Assembly (NCBI GenBank): GCA_030760725.1
Contig: JASWHV010000012.1
Location: 33,635,652-33,699,651 of the forward strand
Direction of reading: 5' to 3'
DNA length: 64,000 nt
From: Neostapfia colusana
Lineage: Eukaryota; Streptophyta; Magnoliopsida; Poales; Poaceae
Shown here: one piece after another, positions 45,610 through 57,877 of the stretch
Layout: every line of letters starts with the position of its first letter
Numbering within the stretch: the first letter of the stretch is position 1
Program-made: the position numbers and the translations under genes
The notes under the pieces: model-generated
Seen by the model: only the letters and a program-made list of their open reading frames with translations
What the model was told of the DNA's origin: nothing
Database searches by the model: none

Positions 45610-48600
45610 TGACACGACCCCACGGTCTTGTCGAGCCAGGATCACGCTGAGGGGTGCTGCGTTGCACAGCACCGGATAACACACGTCAAAGGTACAAAGC
45701 GGAAGCGAAATTTTTATTACATAAACAGGTTTATGAACATGTTTACATCAAAATAAGTTTAGTCTACACTCGCGGGCGTAGACTAAGCATCAAGTCCACG
45801 TTCAGCCCTTGAACGTGTCCTTGCTAGCACACACGCATACTAACTCTGCGGCGTGCACGACTCCCACTCGACGGGGTTCCCCTCCTGGGGTTCCGTCTCC
45901 TCTTCGGGAGTTCCTTCCTCATAGAACCCTGCAAAAGCTTCAAACACAAGCAGTGAGCATGAAGGCTCAGCAAGTCTGACCCGTCTCACCTAAACATGGA
46001 ACTTCTAAATGAGGGTTGGCGGGTTACATGAGGTAAAAATCATTTGCAAGGACTCGCCTAATTAGTAGAACCTTACTTTCAAGTTTTAGCAGCAGGTTGT
46101 GGAGAACCTTACGCTAAGGCACATGAGAGAGCCGCAATCAAACAAGAAACGCATTTCTCTCATGTACTTTGCCCAAAGTTGAAATGAACTTTAGTTAGCT
46201 CTAAACTACAGCAAGTCATTAGCAATCAAGTCCATCTTTCAATCAGCAACATTTTAACATGTAACTAGTCTGTTCTTTCTACGTCATGGTACAGTGAACA
46301 AGTGGTACTCACTGACCGCGAGGGACGGCGATTATAATCGATTTACACCTGCAGGGTTACCCGAACAACCCGTCACGTACGCCCGTACTCGATGTTGCCT
46401 ACAACAACCATCACAGACGCCGTACGCGACTACCTTTCACCCGTTAGCCAAATGTTGAACCGGTCCAATCGTCCCGAGCAAGAGGTCTCTGCACGCGCAT
46501 CTCAGTGCCGCCAGCCGATTTACACCTCGAGCTCTCAATCTACCCTCTGAACGACCAGCTATGCCTCAACACCCAGCTACCCGAGTTACATCAGTTTCCC
46601 GGTTCCCATATAGCCGGTAGGTCTTCGGTACTGTTCTAGCTTGTTCAACAGGCCCGCACACGGCTCGGTCCTCAATCGACACAAGCGGAGCTACAGCACA
46701 CATGCCCCAAAGTCCTGTTGCCCTTACCCTCCGCTTGGTCTCATTTTCTTGCCATGTATTTCATGTGCTATCACTACCCGAGTCGAGTGCCTCTAGCCTA
46801 TGCTCGCGAGTAGTTCCAACTACTCGACTTGTACCGAATCCTACACTATCTTAGCATTGCAGTAGCTAATGGGGTTTTGCAATCCTAAACCCAACCCATG
46901 GTTTTCTTGGCTATGCAGTTGGGTTTCCAATCAAGACTCTAATGCGAAGAATCTTTGTATTCAAAGATGTGCTCAAAACAATAAATATTTGTAAAAAGGT
47001 TAATGCAAACCGGAGCTTGCCTTGCTGCTCTTGGTCGTAGGCTAGCTGTTCCTCCGGAGTAACAAAGTCTAGGACTTCGGGTTCCTCCTCGACCTTAGCG
47101 ACTACATGATAGAAGCAATACATGTATTAATTTAAATGCAGTTGTATTTACTTTTAATCTTGTGAAGTCTATAACTCTTACTAGACAAGCCCAATGACTG
47201 TGAAACTTTTACTGTGGCTTGGTTACAAACTAAATAGAGACTTGGTCAAGTTTTAGTTGCAGCAAAGCTCATTTGAGCCCTCCACAATTAATTATGTCCT
47301 TGACCTTAATTGGAACTCTTAGGGTGCTCTAAAGATTTTCATGAAACAAACTATGACTTTCTGAAAACTAGATTTTCAGGGGGTTCTAATGGAGTTGGTC
47401 TCACTTAATTTGAAAGTTCCTAACTAAAGATATGAGCTAAACAATTTCAGAGAACATTCTGAAAATGTTTCTGAACATTTTCTATTTTCTCTGGAACAGT
47501 TTCACTAATCACACCATTAGGTGGATTAAATGAGCTCCAGTGGGTCTGAAAATTTTATGGTAGTTCAGGGATATTTTGGTGAACATCCCAGCAAAATTTC
47601 AGGATTTTCCTCCAAAGGATTCTCCAGTTAAAATTCCAAACAGTTTAAATTTTGAGGAATTAATTCTGGAGAAATAAGGAATTTCATGAAGTGAAACTTG
47701 ATTTGCTGGAAAGTACTCAGAGAGCTTAATCCAGCAAAATTTGGTTCACTGAATTTGGAGCTTTCTAGCCAAAGTTATGAGGATTTGAAGTTTGAAGAAT
47801 TCTGAAAATCGGGGGAAAAGTTTAAACTTGCGGGTGGGCCCTGGGGACACGCGTCGCACGCCGAGGCGACAGCACACCACGGCCCACAAGGATTTTGCGC
47901 GCCAGCACACCCGATCCCGGCCGCAGCCCGATCCCGATTCAAAATATCGGCCGCTGACAGCTGGGGTCCACCCCGTTCTTCAACCTCGCGACGCCCGCGC
48001 TCCGCCGCCGAGGGACCTCGCCGGAGAGCTCGCCGCCGGCTTCTGTACAGCTCCAAATATCACGATTTTGGCTGCCCCTGCCTACGTTCTCTCGGGGAAC
48101 AGGATTCTGGGGTCAGCTACTCATGACAATGGCCGGTGCATGGTCGGTGACGAGCCGCCACCTCGGAAAGACTTCGGCCATGTCGGCTGACTTCCCTAGC
48201 ACCTCAACTACTCGAGGAACCGGTCGGGAAGCATCAGTGGACCTCAGGGAAGGTCGACATGAGCTTGAGGCAGCTCGGGGAAGGCCCGAAGTAGGTCCTC
48301 ACCGTGCGCCCGATGCCTCCCTTTTGTTCCGCCGTCGGTAAACCTCGAATTACGCCGGGTACAGAGGTTCACCGGCCAAGGGTTGTGAAGGAAACTTGTG
48401 CGTTACCGTGTCTAGTTTGTGTGAGAGCGAATTGCGGCCCTCTAACCCTTTCTAGAGCACGAATTTGATGGAATCGCACCCGAAGGTCATTCTGCACACA
48501 GAAAGGGGAAAGCTGGAAATTCGCCGCCGGTGAGCAATCACTCGGGCTGTGGCTCGGGGGTGAGCAGCACCGGTCACCAGCGCGTCCAAGGGTGCCTTGG

Positions 48601-49655
48601 CTCGGGCGTGACAACGCCCTGGTTAGGCTGTCCACGGGAGCCCGAGGTGCGGCGGTTCTAAGTCACCGAATTGATCATTCGGCATAACCGATTTCAATCA
48701 ATCTCAACTGAATTCTAGCAGCGGGGAAGACGGAGGAAGGTCTCTACTACCTTGCCGTGGCTCTGGAGGGGACGGAGGAAGCTGTGATCGGCGCTCTCCG
48801 TTCGATTCCGAGCTTTGGAAAGTGTTGGCCGGCGCTGAGTTCTTGCGGGGGAAGAAATGGGTGATGCTTCGGCCGAGGAGGGGGGCGCCTTAAGAAGGCT
48901 CTGCGCCGCCTCATGCCCGCGCGTGGGCAAGCAGCTGCTGGCGCGGCGGCTCACCTCGGTGGCGATCGCAGCGGCGGCTCGGTTAACCGAGTAAGAAAGT
49001 CTCAGTCGGTTTGAGTTGGAGTAGTGGCTGACATGTGGGTCCCACTTCCAGTTTTAACCTCTGAAATTTACTCCTAATCACTGTTGTAAACAGTGAGCCC
49101 CATAATACCCCTGGTGATTCAAATTATTCACCCATGAGCCATTTGAATTGACTAGAATTCAAATTGGGTTTGGTTTGAATGAATTTCAGCACAAGTTCAG
49201 TTTGAAATTCAAATAAAGTTTGAATTTGCCCTACTTAGCTCATGTCAAGATTAACTCCAAATGGAGTGAAAATTGGTGTGTGAGCTCACAAAAATGTGCT
49301 GAATAAGAATATGCCTCCCACTTTTAAATTCATGGGATAAAAACAGTTTAAATTTGAATGTGGTTTCAAGCTGCCCTCTTTCTAACTATACCCAAAATGA
49401 CCTCAAAAAGGTTTTGAATTTGGGTGAAACTTGGCATGGACATCCTTAGCAATGTGTAGGAGTTTTCATATGTCCAGCCCACCTATATCATACCTGGAAA
49501 ATACCGCTTTTGCAATGTGTGAGTTTGTTCTCTAATGAGCATGTTGATGGTGGTTACTTGCTCTTCATTTGTGTTCATCATCTTTCCTCAAATGAGGTGT
49601 GTGTGTGTGTGGTGATGAACACTTTAATTATGTGTCAAAAACTGAGGCCCTTACA
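45610..49655 (-). repeat. Element B 5' LTR
   Basis: 4046 bp, uninterrupted copy. Minus strand TGTAAGGGCCTCAG...GGGTCGTGTCA. Contains the exon-like segment (about 47098-47021, followed by GCAAGC) and the hairpin at 45954-45969. Followed by the TSD tcgtc (49656-49660). Confidence 0.93.
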
Positions 49656-52311
49656 TCGTCGCCTCCGCCGCCACGCGCCGCTGTGTGCTATGTTTTCCCC
49701 TGTCGGAGCGACGTGGCGCAATTTGGCGTGTCCATTTTAAATCGCACGGCAGAAATTAAATGGGCGCCTACCCCTTCAGCGATCTAATCTGGGCCCTCGG
49801 TTTTAAATCCGATGGCCCACGTTTAAATCGCCCATTCCCGCTGGGAATTTAGCGTGCTACCCCCTGAGGCTTCCAGAAAACACGAGCTAGCCCCTGAAAT
49901 TTTTGTTCTACCCCCTGGACTTCCTAGAAAATATGCAAACACGTTTAGAATGCTGTTTTAGCCCCTGGACTTAATAGAAATTAGGAGACTATTTCTGTAT
50001 TTGAGGTTTAGGCCCCTGAGTATTATAGAAAATAGAATTTTGGGCCCTGTAGGACATGTAAATTAGGTATTTAGACATTTAAATAGTATTTAAATTCATT
50101 ATAAGTGCAAATAATTAGGTAAAGTCATTGTGAGTTGATCTAGTACTTTGAAAACAATTAGAGTGATCTGAAAACTGGTTTTAGGTGGTAAATCAATTCT
50201 GAAAATGCCAAGTTAGTTTATGTTTATTGCTGAAAATCTATTTTAGGCATAAAATAAATCTGAAATGTGTGTAAGTTCAAATTAAATTGCCCTAGCTCTT
50301 TGAAAACTTGTAGAACAGTTTGAAATTTGGATTTAGATGGAGAATGAATTCTAAAAAGGCAATTTAGTTTCTGTTTTAATTCCAAAATTCACTTAGGAAA
50401 ATATGCATACCCTTAGGAAATGTCATATAAGGATTATTGAACATAAAGTTTCAATTGGAAAGTTGATTAGGGGATCTGAAAATCCTGTTTAGGGGTGGAA
50501 TATACATGTTTATGCAAGGATGTAACTAACAAAGTGAAGCAATTTGTATGTATGTATGTATGTATGTATGTATGTATGTATGTATGTATGTATGTATGTA
50601 TGTATGTATGTATGTATGTATGTATGTATGTATGTATGTATGTATGTATGTATGTATGTATGTATGTATGTATGTATGTATGTATGTATGTATGTATGTA
50701 TGTATGTATGTATGTATGTATGTATGTATGTATGTATGTATGTATGTATGTATGTATGTATGTATGACTTGCATGAGTGTATGTGTGGATGAATGCTTAT
50801 GGAATGTTGTTTCCTTTGCTATGTGTATTGGCATTAGTAGAATCAGCCCCAGAGCCGGTTCTCACCTTTCAAGATTAAGACTTTCCATTCCCAGAGCAGC
50901 AGGAAGAAGGCAAGTGTCCTTGACCACTTTGATCCTATGCTAGGATGTGTAGTTAGAATTTAATTGCATTGTCAATTTGGAATATGATACCCAAGCTAGA
51001 AAGTTTCCCTAGGTTTTCATTATCTTATATCCTTGTAGCCTGGGTTGGGATTTATTTTATTATGTCATTTATTTATATACTTATGCTTAGCCATGCTTAG
51101 AATGGGATAAGTGGGATATGAGATCATCAACTTGTTTACCTACTCTTGAATGAGATATTATAAGTTATGTGGAGGTAGGGATCGAGGCAAGTTGGATGAT
51201 TTAGTTGGTGCTGTGTGCACGAGACTCGGGTTTGTGTTTAGTGCTTGCCTAGATCCTAAGGACCGGTCCATGGAGCATGTAACCTGGCTTTACCGTGCCA
51301 ACCACATGCTGAGATGGGGCAGCTTGGCCAATTAATTAGGTGTATCTCCGGTGTAGTATGGGTGTTTGGATAGTGTGGGGAATAGGTGTCAGCTGGACTA
51401 CCATATGAATCACAAGGCTCAAGAGGGGGCCACTGTAGCGGGGTTGGAGCCTCTTGTATGCTGTTAGGGGTGAAACCTTAGTGGGCCCACGCTCGTCAGA
51501 AATCCCTTTGTAAAGGCCTCGTAGTGATCTCCTGGCTACACACCTCAGAAGTGTGAACGTGGTTCGCGGCCACTGGCATAATGGAGGTTCTTTTAGTCCA
51601 CCCGGCAACGGGGGATGAAATCCCTACATGTGGGTACAGTGGTGCAAATTCTGCAGAGTCAAAACTGTCATGACAGCCGTGCTCATGGTCAAGAGCGGCT
51701 TGGACTTATTCATGATTAGAGGATGATGAATTGGGAAGTTGAGGATGTTAAGCGGGAAGCTTAACATTGGAGATGAGACTATGTTTACTTTATATTGATG
51801 ATGGGTTGAGAGATTGGGACCATTTCACCTGTGTAGTAATGTAGGTGCTTAATAAGCTAAGGTGATAGGTATTAATTGCGTAGTGCTTTAACCATGGGTT
51901 CAACCTCTCCTTGCTCTAGCCATGCATGACATAACTTTCCCACACTTGCTGAGTACCAACGGTACTCAAGCTTGCTTTTCTATTGGTTTAAATTGCTGCT
52001 CAGGTCAAGGGGATGACGTGCTGTTCAATGACCAAGACTTCGGACCCGAAGAAGGATTCTAGGTTCACGGAGTCCCCAGGCAACGCCTGTGATGAAGCTC
52101 ACAAGATTTATATTCCGCTGTTGTTTTATTTACATGTTATGAACATATTATCGTCCATCGAGACATTATGCTATGTAAGACTTATTTATATCCAAACACT
52201 TGGCTTGTAATAAATTGATGCTTCACTATTTGTCATCACATGTATGAGAGAATTATCCTAGCATACATGTGATAATCACTCGGTCGTTCTTTAGAGAAAC
52301 CGGGTGTGACA
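49656..52311 (+). repeat. Element C 5' LTR, second part
   Basis: Continues 20653-21554 after removal of B (the first five bases are the B target copy); matches 58790-61256. Includes the expanded (TATG)n tract, the exon-like segment 50837-50909 and the hairpin 51950-51968. Lacks about 25-30 bp that the 3' LTR has near 59520-59550. Ends TGTGACA. Confidence 0.9.
50545..50766 (+). repeat. Microsatellite (TGTA)n, about 55 copies
   Basis: 222 bp of perfect TGTA/TATG repeat within the C 5' LTR. The 3' LTR of the same element has only about 3.5 copies at the same position (59698-59711). Confidence 0.98.
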
Positions 52312-52315
52312 GAAG

Positions 52316-52328
52316 TGGTATCAGAGCC
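52316..52328 (+). promoter_or_regulatory. Primer binding site of element C (initiator Met tRNA)
   Basis: TGGTATCAGAGCC four bases after the LTR end, followed by caaggttgcccgtaggaacg as in A. Confidence 0.92.
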
Positions 52329-52528
52329 AAGGTTGCCCGTAGGAACGTGGACCTAGGTAGAAATGGACGTATTTAAGGACCCTATTTTCTTAAAAACTAT
52401 TTTACAAAGGTGTGGGTCGAAAGTGTTATTTAATGGGGTCACTTTATTCATCTTGCCCCAACTTTTATTCAAAATACAATCTTTATTTAATTCTTATCTA
52501 ACTTAATTTTAAATGCTTTATGTTTTAG

Positions 52529-53026
52529 ATGGTTCGCATGGTCCACACCGCCCGCAAGTCCACCGGAGGGAGAGTTCATGTAGCTGCCCTTGTCTTGAGA
52601 GAGGAGAACCGTCCGGTGACGTACCACTCCTACGGGTTGGCAGTAGGAGGCTTGTTGCGCCGTCTTCGGCGTATGCTCCACGCCGCCGGCAATGTTGGCA
52701 AGCTGATCATACACTACAGCTCCACCAGGACCATCCGTGAGAAGCGGGAAGAATGGAGCTCAGAGATGAGGATTATCCATGAAAACCAGCTGCTCAAGAT
52801 CCACCGCTCTCCAGCTTGTCGGGTGACTCAGGCTGATGCTGAGAAGGATGTCACCTGGGAGGCCATCACCTGCCAGAGTTACATCAACCGTCGCCACCTG
52901 GACAGGACTGAGTACATGTATGTCCTCCAGCATCGCCGCCCTTCTACACCAGCAGCTTCCCCACCTAAAGCGGAATCAGAGGGCAGCCGCAATGATGAGG
53001 AAGACCCCGACGAGACAGCTCAGTGA
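52529..53026 (+). CDS. Upstream ORF of element C: histone H3-like N-terminus, coiled coil deleted
   Basis: 165 codons, homologous to the 259-codon ORF of A. The H3-like start is kept (R2, T6-G13 as TARKSTGG, L20). The globular part matches A to MYVLQ (about residue 134), after which about 90 residues of A (coiled coil and linker) are missing in frame, and the protein resumes in the Pro-rich and acidic tail (SPPKAESEGS). ATG preceded by tttatgttttag. The frame is open although gag-pol of C is broken in several places, so the deletion may be old and tolerated, or chance. Confidence 0.75.
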   Translation: MVRMVHTARKSTGGRVHVAALVLREENRPVTYHSYGLAVGGLLRRLRRMLHAAGNVGKLIIHYSSTRTIREKREEWSSEMRIIHENQLLKIHRSPACRVTQADAEKDVTWEAITCQSYINRRHLDRTEYMYVLQHRRPSTPAASPPKAESEGSRNDEEDPDETAQ

Positions 53027-53363
53027 TACGAGTTGTTAGAATTATTTCCCTTATTTCCGCATGATTATCGAGTAGTCGAGTCAATAACCCATCTATTTGC
53101 TTGTTAGTGTTGGTGTGTGACGTGAGTTGTGGAAGCCATAGGCACTTGTCCACAACCTCGTCTTTAAGTTTGCTTTTCTTTGGTGTGTGAATCCCTATGA
53201 ATCAATAGCGCATTTATTTTCACGTGAGACATGACGCCCAAAGATCTATGTGAAATCTTCAGAAATTGTCTAGATATTAAGGCCTCAAAAGTTTAAGTTT
53301 AAACAAGCAATTTAGGAAGTTAATGTGTAATGATTAAAGTTAACATTCGGTTGATCATGATAG
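53027..53363 (+). other. Spacer between upstream ORF and gag of element C
   Basis: About 340 bp with no ORF I can support; collinear with 26599-26900 of A. Confidence 0.5.
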
Positions 53364-56300
53364 ATGGCTGGAAGAGGGAAAGGTCGTGGTGCCAACCCCA
53401 ACAACAACAACGATGAGGCCGCCAATTCTCACCTTCCTGGAGGGCATGACAAGGGTGGTCGCCGTGAAGGAGCTGATCCTATCTACCAAATGATCGAAAA
53501 TCAGAATCAGCTCATCCAGAGTTTAACTGAAGTGGTGGCCAACTTACACCAAGCTCCACCCCCACAAGCTGCACCACGTCAACCAAGGTTGAGTGAGTTT
53601 CTAGGAACTCAACCCCCAAAGTTTGCAAGTGCTACTGAACCTCTGGAGGCAGATGATTGGCTAAAGACCATTGAGAGCAAGATGAGGATCATACAATGCC
53701 AAGGGTATGAGAGGGTGCTGTTTGCCTCTCACCAATTGCATGGACCCGCTGCTGATTGGTGGACCGCTTACGTGGCAGCCCATCACGACCCCGAGAACAT
53801 CACTTGGGAAGAGTTCAAGCGCAGTTTCCGCAACCACTACATACCAAGGGGTGAACTCAAGAACAAGAGAAAGGAGTTCTTGGGACTTCAGCAAGGCAAC
53901 ATGACTGTGAGGGAATACCTCACCAAGTTCACCCAACTATCCCGTTATGCACCACGGGACATCAAAACTGATGAGCAGAAACAAGACTGTTTTGTGGAAG
54001 GACTTACCATGGAAATGCAATGTGCAATGTCCTCCAATGAATATGAAATTTCCAAAAGATGGTAGACAGAGCACTTGTCATGGAGAGGAAGCTAAAGGCC
54101 TTGGAGAATGAAAACAAGAGGAAGATGGGATGGTCACACCAAGAATCAAGCAGCAACACACGTCCACGTCTGATGCAGCAACCTGCAGGGCAGATGAGCC
54201 GTGCTGTGGTACCCTACCCGACACCGAGAGGGTACAACCCGAACTTCAGGCCTCCATCAGCACTAGTACAGCCGCAGCGTCAGTTTATGCAGCAGCCACG
54301 CCCCACTTATCAACCCCGACCAGCAGGACAAGGGCCACACAACCAACCCCAAGATAACAAAGGCCAGACACCTAAAGTTGGGGTGCAATGCTTTAACTGC
54401 AGTGAAGTGGGGCACTACGCTCATAAGTGCCCAAAGAAGAAGCCTATGCAGCCACAGCAGCAGAATGTGATGCAAGGACGGGTGAACCACGTTACCATGG
54501 AGGAAGCGCAAGAGGCACCTGACGTGGTAATTAGTAAGTTTCCTGCAAATTTACACATCACAACCCTATTGTTCGATTCTGGTGCTACCCACTCATTCAT
54601 TGCTCAAGGGTTTGTTAAGAAGCATGATCTAGCAACAACACAAATGAACCATATGTTAGCAGTGAACTCTCCAGGGGGAGAAATAATAACAAGACAAGTG
54701 TGTCCCCAGGTGAGTCTAGACATTAATGGGGTAGTATTTACTGCAAACCTCATAGTGATAGACTCACAAGGGATAGATATTATTTTGGGTATGGATTTGT
54801 TGACCAAACATAAAGGTATCATCCATTGTTCGACAAGAACGGTGGAACTAACTCACACTAGTGGCACAAAAGTGAAGTTCATAGCCGTGCCAGAACCTAG
54901 GAGGGACATTAAACTCAATCAAGTTGAGGTGGAAGTGGAAGAGATATGGATTATCAGGGAATATCCAGACGTTTTTCCGGAGGAGTTGCCAGGTACGCCT
55001 CCAGATCGTGAAGTGGAATTCACGATTGAACTAGTACCTGGAACAGCCCCAATATACAAGAGGCCTTATCGGATGGACTCCAACCAGCTGGAAGAACTCA
55101 AAGAACATATAAGAGAATTGACAGAGAAGGGGTATATTCGTCCTAGTTCCTCACCATTGGGAGCTTCAGTGATATTCGTACCCAAGAAGGACGTAACCCA
55201 AAGGTTATGCGTAGACTACCGTGCGTTGAATGAAGTAACCATCAAGAACAAGTACCCATTACCCCGCATTGAAGACCTATTTGATCAGTTGAGAGGGGAT
55301 TGTGTATTCTCAAAAATTGATCTCAGGTCGGGATATCACCAACTGAAGATAAGACCAACCGACATTCCCAAGACAGCTTTCGTATCTCGGTACGGGCTGT
55401 ATGAATACACCGTCATGCCGTTCGGGCTAACTAATACCCCGGCATATTTCATGTATCTCATGAACAAGGTATTCATGGAATATCTGGACAAAATTGTGGT
55501 GGTTTTCATTGACGACATTCTCGTCTTCTCCAAAGATGAAGAAGAACATGAGGGACATTTAAGATTGGTGTCGCAAAAGTTGAGAGAACACCAACTATAT
55601 GCCAAGTTGAGCAAGTGTGAGTTTTGGCTGAAGAGAGTTCCCTTCTTGGGACACATAATCTCATAGGGAGGAATCTCCATTGATCCCGCCAAGATCGAGG
55701 ATGTGCAAAAGTGGAAGACCCCTGAAAATGTCGGGGAAATTCGAAGCTTCTCAGGATTGGCTGGGTATTATCGACGGTTCATTGAGGGTTTCTCCAAGAT
55801 CTCGAGACCCCTCACCAAATTGTTAGAAAAGGGAATCACATTCACATGGACACCGGAGTGTGAGACGAGTTTCCAAGAGCTGAAGAAAAGATTGACAACA
55901 GCCCCAGTGCTAGTTATGCTAGATATGCAGAAGAATTTTTCTGTGTACTGCGATGCATCTGGACACGGGTTGGGGTGTGTTCTCATGCAAGAGGGGCATG
56001 TCGTTGCCTATGCGTCCCGGCAGCTTCGAAAACACGAGAAGAACTATCCTACGCATGACCTAGAACTAGCCGCAGTGGTCCAAGCATTGAAGATTTGGTG
56101 GCATTACTTGATGGGAAAAAGGACAGAGATATATACAGATCATAAGAGCTTAAAGTACATTTTCACACAGCCAGATCTCAACCTCAGACAAAGGAGATTG
56201 TTAGAGCTAATCAACGACTTTGATGTGGGCATCAACTATCATCCTGGGAAAGCGAACGTCGTGGCTGATGCTTTAAGCTGGAAGATGCATGTCAACATGT

Positions 56301-57832
56301 TGAGCTTAAAGGACATGCCTATGGAATTGAAGGAAGAAATTGCAAAACTCAATCTATGTCTGGTGAATAGTGGTGAGGCCATCGCCATGGAAGTTGACTC
56401 CACATTAGAGCAAGACATACGCAACGGTTAGAAGAATGACGAGAAGATACAAGAAATTAGAGAACTCATCAAAGAAAATAAAGCCCCTGGGTTCAGAGAG
56501 GATGAACAAGGTACGGTGTGGCATGGGAAAAGAATCTGTGTGCCTGAGGTGAAGGAGATCCGTGAACTGATTTTGAAGGAGGCTCATGATTCCAACTATT
56601 CCATTCATCCTGGGAGTACGAAGATGTATCATGACCTCAAGAGCAGATATTGGTGGTATGGCATGAAGCGAGATGTCGCGGAACATGTTGCCCTATGTGA
56701 CACATGTCAGTTGGTGAAAGCAGAACATCAACGACCCGCGGGACTATTGCAACCACTCAAAGTGCCTGAATGGAAATGGGAAGAAATCGGTATGGACTTC
56801 ATAGTGGGACTGCCTAGGACCCAATCGGGATATGATTCGATATGGGTCATCATCGACAGGCTAACTAAGGTAGCTCATTTCATCCCCGTGAAAGAAAGCT
56901 ACAGTGGATCCAAATTGGCAGAATTGTACATGTCAAGAATCGTGTGTTTTCATGGAGTGCCAAAGAAGATAGTGTCAGATCGAGGGACACAGTTCACCTC
57001 AAGGTTCTGGTAGAAGTTACATGAAACCATGGGAACTCATCTGAATTTTAGTTCTGCCTATCACCCCCAGACTGACGGGCGGACGGAAAGAACCAATCAA
57101 ATCCTTGAGGATATGCTGAGAGCTTGTGCACTCAAGAACAATAGGAGTTGGGATAAGAACTTACCGTATGCAGAGTTCTCCTACAACAACAGTTATCAGG
57201 CTAGTATGAAGATGTCACCATTTGAGGCATTGTATGGGAGGAAGTGCCGAACTCCACTATTTTGGAACCAAACTGGGGAAAGTAAAGTGTTTGGGCCCGA
57301 GGTACTACAAGAAGCCGAGGCGAAAGTGAGGGAAATCCGCAACAATTTTAGGATAGCCCAAACCCGACAAAAGAGCTATGCCGATGTACGGAGAAGAGAG
57401 CTCATTTTCAACGTGGGGGGCTATGTTTATCTCAAGGTGTCCCCTATCCGAGGGCTTCGCCAGTTCAAGGTGAAAGGGAAGCTATCACCTCGATACATCG
57501 GACCCTTCCAGATTCTGGAGAGGAAAGGTGAAGTGGCATATCAACTAGAACTATCGGCTCGCCTATCAGATGTGCACGATGTATTCCATGTGTCACAACT
57601 CAAGAAATGTTTAAGAACACCCAAAGAGATGTTACCCATGAATGAGGTGGACGTACGAGAGGATCTTTCTTATGCCGAGCAACCAGTCAAGATTCTGGGG
57701 ACAATGGAACGCCTCACAAGAAATAAAAGAATCCGAATGTGCAAAGTGCAGTGGAAGCATCACTCGAAAGCAGAAGCCACATGGGAGCGAGAAGACGAGC
57801 TCAAGGCATAGTTTCTGGATTTGTTTTCCTAG
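53364..57832 (+). pseudogene. gag-pol: Element C gag-pol, inactivated
   Basis: Collinear with gag-pol of A over its whole length. Starts MAGRGKGRG. A one-base deletion at about 54046-54056 breaks gag after the capsid-like domain. In-frame stops: TAG at 55664 (Glu in A), 56429 (Gln in A), 57011 (Gln in A) and 57809 (Gln in A). Zinc knuckle CFNCSEVGHYAHKC, protease DSGATHSF, RT VFIDDI, RNase H and integrase motifs are still readable. The chromodomain region remains (KVQW, EATWE). Dead by frameshift and stops. Confidence 0.92.
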
Positions 57833-57861
57833 AGTCACCAATCTCGAGGATGAGATTTCTC

Positions 57862-57877
57862 TTAAGGGGGGTAGAGT
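57862..57877 (+). promoter_or_regulatory. Polypurine tract of element C
   Basis: TAAGGGGGGTAGAGT before the 3' LTR, as in A. Confidence 0.85.

Larger units (their letters stand above)
21555..49655 (-). mobile_element. Element B: Tekay-type Ty3/gypsy element with upstream ORF, carrying A
   Basis: TSD tcgtc at 21550-21554 and 49656-49660. Minus orientation: 5' LTR 49655-45610, PBS 45605-45594, leader, upstream ORF 44110-43166, gag-pol 42891-38368, PPT 38314-38300, 3' LTR 38299-34870 continuing at 22151-21555 after the insertion of A. LTR copies differ by about 2-3% in the stretches I compared, including an 18-19-bp indel near 48461. Its family also left the solo LTR at 518-4582. Confidence 0.92.

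Noticed and set aside
50495..50943. Long frames of repeated MYVC or IHTY residues
   Set aside because: They only translate the (TATG)n microsatellite; no coding signal.
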